From Phoronis australis (Eukaryota; Phoronida; Phoronidae): a stretch of DNA of 64,000 bases. Shown in pieces: positions 35,401 through 43,235 of this stretch (its first letter is position 1; every line of letters begins with the position of its first letter). Made by a program: the position numbers and the translations under genes. The notes under the pieces were generated by a model. The model made no database searches and was not told the origin of the DNA. It saw only the letters and a list, made by a program, of their open reading frames with translations. Location: NCBI GenBank assembly GCA_002633005.1, contig NMRA01000280.1, positions 187,564 through 251,563 of the forward strand. Reading direction: 5' to 3'.

Positions 35401-36441
35401 GTGTCTATGAAATTCATGAATTTCCCACGCAGGACGAGTGTATGATAGCGTTTTCAAATCTGTGATAGTAGCACGTTAGTTATAGTCCCTGTGATCACAG
35501 CCATTTTCCATTGTGAGAGTGGTTATTAGATTAGATCTTGCTAGAAACTTGGTCTGTGCAATGCACCTCTGGTTAGAGACTAGAGAAAAAACGCACTATT
35601 TCCCTTCTCAAGCGGACTTTTTGGTAAATAATTATGAACACCTGAAAAATATGGCAGACTAGAATCAGCTATGCTTTTGGCATAATTTTTGTTAAATTCT
35701 TTGATTAGTTTGCTGGTTTCCATATGGTCTTTTTTGATACTGCCTTCAAATTGCATTGGGTTATACTGAAAATTGCTGCGATAAGGATAGTTCCTTTGAA
35801 ATTGGAGTATAGATAATTTGTACTTAAGTTTGAATTGAAGACAGCAGCATCTTTTGGCGAATTTGAAAACACACCTCGCGCATATGGATTGTAGGTTTCT
35901 TTGATCTTCGCACATCTCATCTTTACAGAGCATTCTGTTGTGGAAGTGGAGACAACAGCATGCTGAGTATGAACTTCCTTTCTGGGTTTGCTTGGCTTGT
36001 GTTAATAACCAACCTTGCCTGTTTTTGGACAAAAATTATTGCCAGAATCGCACTTTTTCATTTTTCAAGGGCTTGTGACATTGTTGAGAATTCCCTCAAT
36101 TTTGTCAAAATATTGTCTGTTAGCTATGGTACAGAATTTTGGTACTATGTGTCTTATATGCAGATGAGAAAAAAGAATTTCATCAGCTACTTTGTGTCCT
36201 AAATTGACAATGTTTTGGCCTATTCCTAACTTTGTAGTCTAGAAGGATGTGTGTCAAGAGTGAATTATGGGATTGCTTGTACTGTACTATGAAAAATTAT
36301 ATAAGTTCTCATTTTTTGACAATTTCAGAGCTTGCTGGGCCAGAAAAGAAGCCTAATATGGCACAAATGGAACTCCAGATGGTGCAGAGTAAAAGCGACA
36401 TTGAAAACCCCCTAGTTACAATTCAGGCCAAGGTGTTATGA
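8468..36441 (+). CDS. pdxk: pyridoxal kinase (vitamin B6 kinase), complete ten-exon gene
   Basis: Phosphorylates pyridoxal, pyridoxine and pyridoxamine with ATP in the cytosol to make the B6 coenzymes. Coding exons: 8468-8560, 13530-13584, 14425-14529, 19565-19648, 20159-20193, 24845-24930, 27375-27523, 34445-34566, 35131-35197, 36329-36441 (TGA 36439-36441). All have GT/AG borders and compatible phases, giving 909 nt and 302 aa, against 312 aa for the human enzyme. The first ATG opens [20 protein letters not shown], the standard N-terminus with its Ser-Ile-Gln-Ser substrate loop. Later landmarks are [40 protein letters not shown] and [12 protein letters not shown]. The ribokinase-family GTGD motif is at residues 222-225, with D225 as catalytic base, and the C-terminus is typical ([15 protein letters not shown]...QAKVL). 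The only oddity is that the loop before the GTGD domain, at the exon 7/8 junction, is about seven residues shorter than in human. Introns 1, 3, 5 and 7 are 4.3-6.9 kb and full of mobile elements. Identification is certain. Confidence 0.97.
8640..8780. repeat. solo arm of the 11.6-12.2 kb inverted-repeat family
   Basis: In PDXK intron 1. The stretch CTGGAAGCTTTTTGCCGAATT followed by TCTCACAC and TTAAAAGATGAATGTCAA parallels the arm of the MITE at 11583-12150 (GCCGTAAGCTTTTCAGTGAATT...CCTCACAATGATTAAAAGATCAAAG). It looks like a diverged single end. Confidence 0.4.
8997..10734. mobile_element. 1.74-kb foldback (long inverted-repeat) element
   Basis: The left arm 8997-9845 and right arm 9873-10734 are inverted copies across nearly their full length, around a spacer of about 27 bp. 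Outer ends read GGGTCATTCCACGTGAAA on the left and, on the reverse strand of the right end, GGGTCGTTATTCCACATGAAA. The arms differ by scattered substitutions and small indels, so this is not a sequencing foldback. ORFs inside have no family resemblance. It lies in PDXK intron 1, and in the primary transcript it could fold into a hairpin of about 850 bp. No transposase is present, so it is non-autonomous; the superfamily cannot be named. An ATTT beside each end could be a short target duplication, but this is weak. Confidence 0.85.
11583..12150. mobile_element. inverted-repeat MITE, about 570 bp
   Basis: In PDXK intron 1. The left end (GGCAGTGACCACCGCCTTTA, then AGCTGACCCTAAGAGACGGT) pairs with the reverse complement of the right end (GACATTGACTACTGTCCCTA, then AGCTGGCCCTAAGAAATGGT). 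Pairing continues through CTCCTATAGG, GCCTCACA(A/T)TGATTAAAA and CCCGTAATCAAACTTTTT to a GC-rich centre near 11870. Arms are roughly 280 bp and diverged. No coding capacity. Confidence 0.75.
15750..15826 (+). repeat. possible tRNA-like remnant
   Basis: TAGCTTAGTGGTAGCA at about 15770 is a near-perfect Pol III A box. A B box in the expected place is not recognisable and the acceptor stem does not pair, so this is at most a tRNA pseudogene or a SINE head. It directly precedes the CCTAGTGGC-family repeat in PDXK intron 3. Confidence 0.3.
17239..17553 (+). pseudogene. acidic ORF fragment inside the THAP insertion, frameshifted
   Basis: Begins [17 protein letters not shown]. The frame must shift near 17365 to continue as an Asp/Glu-rich stretch and then [20 protein letters not shown], ending at TAG 17551-17553. 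An AATAAA follows at 17561-17566. The RFEP-type segment is reminiscent of N-terminal parts of the P2RX7-like/zinc-binding proteins that are abundant in invertebrate genomes, but the fragment lacks the Cys-rich domain that would settle it. Treat as a broken, unassigned coding remnant. Confidence 0.35.
18126..18358 (-). pseudogene. THAP zinc-finger exon with a missing zinc ligand
   Basis: Reads [15 protein letters not shown]..., then [10 protein letters not shown]35, and ends HFSADCF...SQYGWKPR before a good donor (AAG|GTAAGT) at 18125. This is the layout of a THAP domain: an N-terminal Cys pair, His-Arg-Phe-Pro, an invariant Trp, then Cys-Ser-x-His-Phe. The third zinc ligand Cys is replaced by Trp at residue 55 (WSKHF instead of CSxHF), and no downstream exon can be joined. 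It therefore looks like the first exon of an inactive transposon-derived or domesticated gene. Confidence 0.6.
20725..20945 (-). repeat. tRNA-derived SINE, copy 1
   Basis: Read on the minus strand from 20945: GGCAGTGTGGTCTAGTGGGA carries a Pol III A box (TGGTCTAGTGGG), and about 40 bp on GTGGGTTCAAGTACC is a B box. A non-tRNA body (GACTCAAGGG reversed, AGCTCCTCAGCTCCG), an AT-rich (ATATATTAAT) stretch and CCAGGTGATCAGTGCAATGG follow. The diverged copy at 3398-3610 shares all segments, which shows that this is a dispersed element rather than a tRNA gene. It sits at the left edge of repeat copy B. Confidence 0.7.
20946..23125 (+). repeat. CCTAGTGGC-family interspersed repeat, copy B
   Basis: In PDXK intron 5. 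It contains the family palindrome CCCACATATTTATATGTGGG at 21005-21024. A ladder of blocks with GTGCCCCCTAGT, CCACCTAGTAGCCATTTTT and CTGTATCTCCTTAACTCT motifs follows. It ends at GCATTTTAACATTCCGCGTT GCTCTTGTT (23033), with a second, more diverged end repeat up to 23125. ORFs of 60-140 aa occur on both strands and are not conserved between blocks, so they are not genes. Confidence 0.8.
24960..25700. repeat. AAAATAATTGC-type repeat, diverged copies in PDXK intron 6
   Basis: Segments such as GGCACAAAAATAATTGCAAA and CACAGTACAAACCTTGCTAG recur in the PDXK 3' region (TAATAATTGCTTTT and CACAGTATAAACCATGCTAG at 36625-36730). Related ones occur at 25000, 26600-26780, 31890 and 36030-36210. This is a low-copy interspersed family with no coding content, and copy limits are uncertain. 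Confidence 0.45.
28868..29163 (+). repeat. tandem repeat, about 2.7 units of 110-112 bp
   Basis: Units start at 28868, 28978 and 29090. Each opens CAAGTAGTAATTTAATT, has an AT-only stretch, then TTTCATATACATTTCTGCTT and CAAATC. The third unit is cut short. In PDXK intron 7. Confidence 0.85.
29287..29725. mobile_element. MITE with 26-bp terminal inverted repeats, about 440 bp
   Basis: The left end ACCGGGAATTTATGTAGACA (then AGCCCA) matches the reverse complement of the right end ACCGGGATTTTCTGTAGATA (then AGCCCA). Inside are three short palindromic blocks of the type AAATAAACGCCCGGGCGTTT or AAATGCCCATGGGCGTC. No ORF. In PDXK intron 7. Confidence 0.75.
30161..30349. mobile_element. 189-bp MITE with about 70-bp inverted arms
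   Basis: Left TCACGGGTGAGAAATAACAT pairs with the reverse of the right end TCACGGGTGAGAAACAACAT. Pairing extends through GGTCCTCTTA, TCGGACCGCCTCACCCAAAA and CAGGACCT on both arms. The centre holds GGGACCGTCGCACC. The arms are very similar, so this is a relatively young insertion. In PDXK intron 7. Confidence 0.85.
31001..31135 (+). repeat. short tandem duplication, two units of about 66 bp
   Basis: The string TGGCATGGTAATTA...TTAAGAACAA...GGTTTTG(T/C)ATTTTT(A/G)CCTAGGGAGAAT occurs twice in a row with few changes. In PDXK intron 7. Confidence 0.8.
31687..33535 (+). repeat. CCTAGTGGC-family interspersed repeat, copy C (composite)
   Basis: In PDXK intron 7. A partial family start (GCGCCCACATGTTTATAGG) at 31687 is interrupted at about 31860-32100 by an AAAATAATTGC-type segment, after which the ladder resumes. 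A second full start (GCCTACATATTTATATGTGG) occurs at 32501, with GTGCCCCCTAGTGGCAATTT at 32672. The family end (GTGTTGCTCTTGC) is at about 33520. Two copies appear abutted or nested. Confidence 0.75.
34690..34825. mobile_element. short MITE, family with TTTGCACTTGATGA ends
   Basis: Left TTTGCATCTGATGACCTCTA and right TAGTCATCAAGTGCAAAA are an inverted pair around CGCGAAATTTCGAGTC and a second CTTGAAATTTCAG palindrome. A clearer member of the family is at 38828-38946. It lies 120 bp downstream of PDXK exon 8, in intron 8. Confidence 0.55.
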
Positions 36442-36962
36442 TGGTAGAAGGGACTCTACTGTGCAAAGTTAGATTTTGTCCGTAATTGAAACGAAGGATT
36501 GGTTATAACTGGATATTTCACTCAACTTCGAAATGATTATGGGGTGCTGAATTGGTAAGACCTTACCGACCAATATAGTGATATGTTATACATACAGTAA
36601 TTTTCCACTACTTTTGCTCAATAATAATTGCTTTTCTTTCATTTTTCAAAGCCTTAATACATTCCTGATATTGAGGTAAAATTGATCAACAGTTGTTTTA
36701 CAATGTCTACACAGTATAAACCATGCTAGTAATACCGGATAAATTTTGTTGAACAGGTCCTTTTTTTAAATTTTACATAAAATTATTGTATGCTAATTAA
36801 GTGAAGAATTACTATATGTAATTCCATTTGTAGTGTTGATTAAACTAAAAACTTAATATAAAACTCCAAGCTCTACTATCTAGTTGGTGTTGCATTGTCT
36901 AGCTCACCACAATGATCTTGCTTGTTTATTTGTTGTACTTTGGGCCGATGGCTATGTGTACA

Positions 36963-36968
36963 AATAAA
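36963..36968 (+). terminator. candidate polyadenylation signal of PDXK
   Basis: AATAAA about 520 bp after the PDXK stop codon, followed by a GT-rich stretch (GAGTGATATGTGAAG). It is the best hexamer in the 3' flank. No transcript evidence. Confidence 0.5.
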
Positions 36969-38827
36969 GAAGAAGAGTGATATGTGAAGTCAATGTGTAA
37001 TCAGTGAAAATAATTAGATCTTTGACATCATTCTGTTGAGCAGAAGTTTAAATTCTAGAAATTTGAATCCTTTACAAATAATACAATGATTAATTGGACT
37101 GAAAGGTTGTCACTAATTTATATTCTTATACACGTATAATTTACCTGTCGTGGTTTCATTAATTCTACATGGTTGATGAGCTATGATAAGAGCTTCCGAG
37201 CCTGGGGGTTGTTGACTTTCTCTTTGCTTGATTACTCTGTAGGGAAAGTCTGTTTGAAGAGTTCCAAGTGTTGGGCGTGCAAGACTGATACTGTTAATAT
37301 TTATTATATCATTGCAATACAATGACAACAGTTTTTGTTTCTTCAAGTTATAACTGACCTTGTTTTGCCAAGATTGAGGACCCTGACTCTGGAAAGACAG
37401 TCAGTGTAATCAGGATCCTAGTGGGAATGTGTTGCTGAGATGGGTGCATTTTACCATTTCTTTCCTGGTATTGATTTGGGTTACTTTTACAATTCTCATA
37501 TAATTTTGGGATATCTGTTCAGATTTAGTGAATATGAAAGTAGGAATGGAGATTGCTATTTTTGTTGGATAGAAATATGGTGTGGCAGTGGTTTACAATT
37601 TATTAATGCAGACCTTTTTTAAACTTCTGGTTTGATAGTGGCCTACAATTTATGAATGCAGACCTGATTTTTAAGTCATTAGACAGCCTGATGATAGGGT
37701 GTTATTTGGAAGGTAGACTTCAGATGAGGGATTGTTGGTTGGGGTAAATTTCTTCAAGTTATTAACTTTGACCAGTGCTGTAAAACAACAAAAATCCATT
37801 GTTTTTTTGTTTTGTTGCTGATGGCTGCCAGTCACCTAAATTCAGAGTGGTGACTATGTATTCTTAAAATACTCTTTTAATTAGTTTTTATGGAGTGGAG
37901 TTTAGCTTCTCTAGCAAAGCATCTGGCTGAGACCCTTAAAATGTGAGTTCGAATGGGTCTTGTGTCTGACTAAAAAAATCTCGCTGGTTATGACACTTTT
38001 AAGCCCTCTTTCAACAGGGACTTGAGGCTCTGTTGTAGTTCTTAAGTCGTATTTTTCACTTTGACCTTGTATAGATATCCCCAGATTTGGCAGCACAGCT
38101 ACACCTGCCCTAGAAATGGACCCCTCCCCTACCCCCGAGCCGATTGGGACACTACTTGAAGGATAGTGTTTTCCACTCCAGTCAGCTTGTTGAATATTTT
38201 ATCGCAATGTCTGTGAAATAGCAACGAGACTGGCAAACGAAAAACGCTAAGGTTGATGCAGTATATTGACAAACCCACCAGCCAGTAGTGGACAATATTG
38301 AGTGATGTCACTTGGCCATGTGTAGCTCTTCACGTAATTAAAAGAACGTCAGTGCGCCTTACTCCCCTACTGGCATGCCGGTGGAAATACGAAGGCATTT
38401 TTTCTGAAGCTGCGACGCTTACCATATTCGCGTCTTTATTTAATTTCCCATCTTCATCCCCCAGTGCCGAAAATGGTAGTAGTCATGTCCAGGTGTCCTG
38501 CATTTTGAGGACCAGTTTTCTCCAATGAACAGCAGGTATCAAAGTGGCGAGCTTTTCGTAGAGACAAAAATCTCGCGAAAACGCAAGAGCACGTAAGACT
38601 TCTGAGATATCGTCCTGTATTACAAACGAAGTATTTTTGTTAGCTTCCATAGCGAGGTTCTTGCGTCTACGAAATTCCGCCCTGGCGCCTGGTTTTAATC
38701 TTTGTTCCCGAAATCCCACACGAAAGCATTTTGTCATTTTCTGTTCTACTTATGTGCTAACTCGAGATAATTGGTTCAACTTTTGTCTGTATTCGAGTAC
38801 ATTACGGTTTACACGTCTGTTAGTTCC

Positions 38828-38946
38828 CAGTCGAGGTTTGCACTTGATGACCTCTATATCCGTGCTACAAACTAGAGTGAAAACTCGAAATTTGGAGTTT
38901 AGACTCGAATTTTTTGCCTCAATGCAGAGATCATCAAGTGCAAACT
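38828..38946. mobile_element. 119-bp MITE with TTTGCACTTGATGA terminal repeats
   Basis: GGTTTGCACTTGATGACCTC and AGATCATCAAGTGCAAACTA are inverted at the two ends. The interior is GAAAACTCGAAATTTGGAG and its near-mirror. Related ends occur at 34690-34825 and the flanking string TAGAACAGAAAATGTCAAAA recurs at 39725 and 40498. Confidence 0.65.
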
Positions 38947-40984
38947 AGAATTAGAAAGTTATCCACTTCGTCAGTATCATACCGTGAATAATACGCTTAC
39001 AAGGAAGTCACGCATTTCTAAAGATATACGGAAATTTTCACCGCTCGTCCTTCTGAGCGGCTTGTACCCGGGGATCAAAGAGAGCGCGGCGCCGGAATCA
39101 TCGCACTTTAATTTGTTTATATTTTATGATTTGACTTCTAGTAAAGATTGAACTTTAATGACACGTGAAATGTTTAGTGTACCTGTAATGTGGTAAGTTT
39201 AGGGATGGGCTCACAATGAACTTAACTAATTAAGTTTAGCTGGCGATCAAAATCTACCACTGTTTTGGTACTTCAAGTTCAAAATTTAGACAAAAAGTTA
39301 TCAACCCGTTCTCGGTGAGAAAAAAACAAGTGGGCAGAAGCATTAAAAATTAAATAAAGAAAACCTTTTGGGAAGTGTCTCTTTTTGAAGATAAAAATGA
39401 ACACAAGTTAACCTTTTTAGTCATTTTGTAATATTTATAATGTATTAAGTTAAAACTACTCTTCATAGTTGCAGGCTATTACTCTGCAAATGTCAGAGAA
39501 AACCAAATTGGAGTCACTAACAACAACCATTGTTGAGACAATAATGCTAGCAATATTACCTCTCCACTTCATTAGCTCAGATCTACTTCAATACAAAGGG
39601 TGTGCTGAATAGGCATCGTAACAGTTGTCTGGGGCTTAGGGAATCGGAGCGGTCACCAGTGTAAGCGAGAAATTCTCCACATGATGTACTCGAGCCTAGA
39701 ATGTCACTTGAGTTCCCACAAAAGTAGAACAGAAAATGTCAAAAGTAATTTCGATTTAAAAATTAAACCCCGCGCCCTAGTCTCAAAATCTAAGTCCCTG
39801 CAGACAGTTATGGGATTCTAACGGTACAGGACCGATATTTTGTTCTTTCTTTCGCGTCGGTTCCATTACGTTCAACCTCGGGGTTCATCGCAATTTCCAG
39901 AAACCCCGTTCGTTTCCGACAAATGCTGGTCTGCATTTACTGGATCTCTGTCTGCGGTTATTAAGTTTTCTTAGATTTTCACGAAACTCTCCGGGGGGTG
40001 TATTAACAGGAATTCCAACTAAGTTGGATGTTCGGTGTCAGTCAACTAAAATCTGTGTAATTTAAAATTTATATACAAGACTTCCAATGTCAAAGGTGTG
40101 TTGTTAGACCGTCACACATTCATTTCTATAATCAGTGAGCTTTTGTTGTCGTGATTTGGTTTTTTGGTGTGTTGTCAGCAGATAACTACAAAATGTGGTT
40201 AATGAAGACGTTCCGATTACCGTTCTCAGTGCTGTTGTGGATATCCGATCTGTTTGTACACGCCAGGACGGCTTCATTACATCCAATTTCGCCCTTCGTA
40301 TGATTGTTTATTAAATTTCTCTATGAGCATTGGGGCGATTTGTGTGTAACCGAAGATAAATCTTTCTAGAAATAACCAACGGTGAGACTCCGTGTGTGTT
40401 TGTCTGGGGGTTGTATATTAGCTCCAGGGCCCGGGTTTACACCATGATACTAGAATAAAGGCTAAAATTTCTTCGAGTCTGATCTCGAAATTTCAAGTAG
40501 AACAGAAAATGTCAAAAATATTTTCCATTTCGAATACACAGAGTTTGACCCCAGTCCCAGGCCCCCAGCAGACGGTCCTCTTACAAGTACGATTCTCATC
40601 GGCACACTTATACAGCCCGGAGATGCTTGCCGAAAATATCACATCAAGGTTGAACCACTCGGTTCGTTTCTTTTGTATGTAGTGAAAGTTTTATGAAATT
40701 TTCTCAGTATCCGTCCATACCAAGTAAAATCAATAGCTATAATCCATTTTAAAGCGGCTACATTTCCACGTTCCGTCCAAGAAATGAACTTTTGATGTAG
40801 ACCACTTACAAATATAAAATTGGACGCAACTTGTTCCTTACTCAGATGAGAACTGATTTGTGAGTTGGCAAATGCAAGGAAGTGAAAGTTCGTTGTTTCT
40901 TCAGACCATGTGTGGCGCATCAAAATATCACGCGGTTCAGTGGTCGCACAAGTCAATATAAAATGTAGGACCTTGTTGATAAGT

Positions 40985-41465
40985 ATGTGTATTTAGCAAA
41001 CTGTAGATTTTAACTCGATAAAAGTATGTAGGCCTACTTTCTGGAAGTAAAACGTCTGTAGAATTGTGTATTTTTCACTTTTTGCCAATCTGCCACGAAT
41101 TGAATCACGTGATCTTATGTTTTAGCAAAATTTAGCAAACAAAAATTACAAAAAGTTACATTCACAGCACAATAATGGTAGCAATAACAATGCCAAATTT
41201 TGTTCGATACATGTGTCCAAGGTGAAATCTCAAAAAGATGTTACAGTTTTCTAAATTATTTCGTTTTCGTTTCATGCAACTTTTGATTTTTCCCGCAAGT
41301 CATAAAAGTTCTATTTTTGAACATCTCTCACGCAAAGGTGGAACTATTAAAAAACGATTTATAGTATAACAGTATTTTGGCGAACAGTGTATAAACCCTA
41401 GTATCTGAAAGGTTCATGTGAATCCCTCACGCCATTTCGGATGTGATGTTGGGCATTTTTCTAAG
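40985..41465 (+). repeat. 480-bp interspersed repeat, copy 1
   Basis: Aligns by eye with 51125-51590 through TTTAGC(A/C)AA, AACTC(G/A)(A/G)(T/C)AAAAGTA, GATCACGTGA(T/C)CTTA, AAGTTCTATTTTTGA, CAGTGTATAAA and TATCTGAAAG(G/T)TTCAT(G/A)TGAATCC. A third partial copy runs off the window at 63740-64000. No coding capacity; the mobile-element type is unknown. Confidence 0.65.
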
Positions 41466-42707
41466 GTTCTGAAAAATCTTAAGAGCTGGGTTTCGAGCAT
41501 TGACGAACTCGGTTCTTTCGCAGCTTTGAAATCATCGCCAATTTGACTAAGGAACAAATTTGAAACCATGCAATTTGATAACAATCATAAGTTGGTTTTT
41601 GTGATGGAAGGCGGATTTGTTACTTGTTTAAGTTATACCCCATATCTTAGAGCCCACAATAGGATATGAATTGGCTACGAAAACTGCCGCCAGTTATGAC
41701 ACAGTTCTTTATGTTAAATTCAACGGAATGATGGAGTGATGTACTAAATGTTTGTTCAGAATGGATATGTAAGGGTGATGAACATTGTATGCTAATGAAG
41801 ATTATTGTTCCTGTTCTTGTTCTTGTTCTTCTTATTATTAGTGCTGAAATAATGACCGTGAGTCTCTCACACATAATGTGCGAATGGCGCTGTTTTGTGT
41901 TGTTTTTTTGTTCTCAAATGATACATCTTGATAAGACTGTTCATAATATAATTTAGACAATGTGTATTCCGGAATTCATGATCCGCCCTTGTCACCTTAT
42001 GGATCACTTCAAAAGAACCCGGGGATAGACAGTGCGTTGCCGAGTCGGGTTCTGCAACTCTGCTGGAGTGTATTCTGTTGCTTAAGTTCCATTACACCCT
42101 TCCAAAGCTGGTAATTGTTCGTATGTGGAATGACTTGTCAATGCCCCGGACAAATCCTTTATGAAGTTCAATGTGCGCAGTGTATTATCGTTACGGCCAA
42201 TCTAATAAATGGTTTATTTACCAACATTTGTTTTGTATACAAAAAGAACCTGGCCCGTTTCCCGGGAGTCGAGTTCTGGCGCGTGAAGAAATCTTAACCA
42301 AATACCGTGGCTGATAAGCAGCGTTGAGAGTGACTTGTGCTTTTCGTGACTTGGCCTTGGTTCAGTTGTCATCGAATTCGTATCAATTCAACCTCAGGTG
42401 CAACTTAGACAGCCAGGCTAAGCGAGAGGCTTTCAGGCAACCAGCAAATCTGCGTTCACCTCGAGGTTCGCCTAATCCACTGAGCAATTCGAAGCAGCCG
42501 TTCTGAGTATCGGAATATTAACCCGATTCTATATTTGTAACTCGTTCAAGTACTGAAAGGCGTTCGTCGGTGGAGTGGAAGATATTCGCTGTTTGCCGAA
42601 CAGCATTGAATCGTCGAAAGCACTGGTTTATAAACCGAGAGACTTTCAGCAAGCAGTTGTGAAGTGACGTTTGGTTATATAGACAAACTTTTCCTGGATT
42701 CGCTACT

Positions 42708-43235
42708 ATGTCTCAGTCGTCGCCGTTCACGTTGACCCCTATAGAAGCGTCAAAGATCGTCAATAACCGCAGTGATACTTCTTTACAACTTGACCTGAAC
42801 GATTCGGGAACATTTCTTGCTCTACCAGATGATAACGAGGTTCAAAGTTGTTACATGATACAACTGAAATTAACACCTGTATACGGAAACTCAAACATAC
42901 CCCAAGGTGTACACAAAAAACTCCCGCGCCTGATCAATGGAATACCGCTTGGAGCCGGCACCATGTCCCAGAGTCAAACCCAGGATATAATATGGCGCTA
43001 TTTAGAAGGGTCGGACAGTATACACACATTTATGTCTTTGCCTATAACTTTAGATGAAGCAGAACAAGCGCGCAGAAGGTTTAAAGACAGTCTTGTTTCC
43101 ATGGCAAAACATGTATTTGGTGACGTCACAGTGAAGGCATCCATCGTGTTATCGCAATGTGTAAATTACGAGCAAGGATTGTTTCTTAATGATATTGCTC
43201 AAAATTTTGACGAAGGTTTACATTTTAGTGACTGA
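42708..43235 (+). CDS. single-exon ORF of 175 aa, unknown function
   Basis: Open from ATG (A at -3, a reasonable initiation context; an in-frame stop lies about 50 bp upstream) to TGA at 43233-43235. It is much longer than neighbouring chance ORFs and has balanced composition. The protein starts MSQSSPFTLTPIEASKIV. It is mixed polar/hydrophobic, has no signal peptide or membrane segment, a central run rich in Gly/Pro/Leu (LPRLINGIPLGAGT), a charged helix-like stretch EAEQARRRFKDSLVSMAKHV, and an acidic tail ending FDEGLHFSD. I do not recognise a family. It could be a lineage-specific intronless gene or a retrocopy, though no poly(A) tail or AATAAA is visible just downstream. No function is proposed. 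Confidence 0.6.
   Translation: MSQSSPFTLTPIEASKIVNNRSDTSLQLDLNDSGTFLALPDDNEVQSCYMIQLKLTPVYGNSNIPQGVHKKLPRLINGIPLGAGTMSQSQTQDIIWRYLEGSDSIHTFMSLPITLDEAEQARRRFKDSLVSMAKHVFGDVTVKASIVLSQCVNYEQGLFLNDIAQNFDEGLHFSD

Larger units (their letters stand above)
36969..42707. other. gene-poor intergenic region between PDXK and the orphan ORF
   Basis: No convincing exon on either strand. It holds MITE material (38828-38946, 39690-39800, 40480-40570, 40740-40935, 41490-41640) and copy 1 of a 480-bp repeat (40985-41465). A CG-rich patch lies at about 39040-39110. The short ORFs here overlap repeats or lack family resemblance. Confidence 0.5.

Noticed and set aside
35580-36032. 150-aa minus-strand ORF in PDXK intron 9
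   Set aside because: Low complexity, no splice partners, no recognisable motif, and opposite to the active gene.
37895-37965. Possible tRNA gene (GAGTTCGAATGGG resembles a B box)
   Set aside because: No matching acceptor or anticodon stems and a poor A box. At most an old tRNA-derived repeat.
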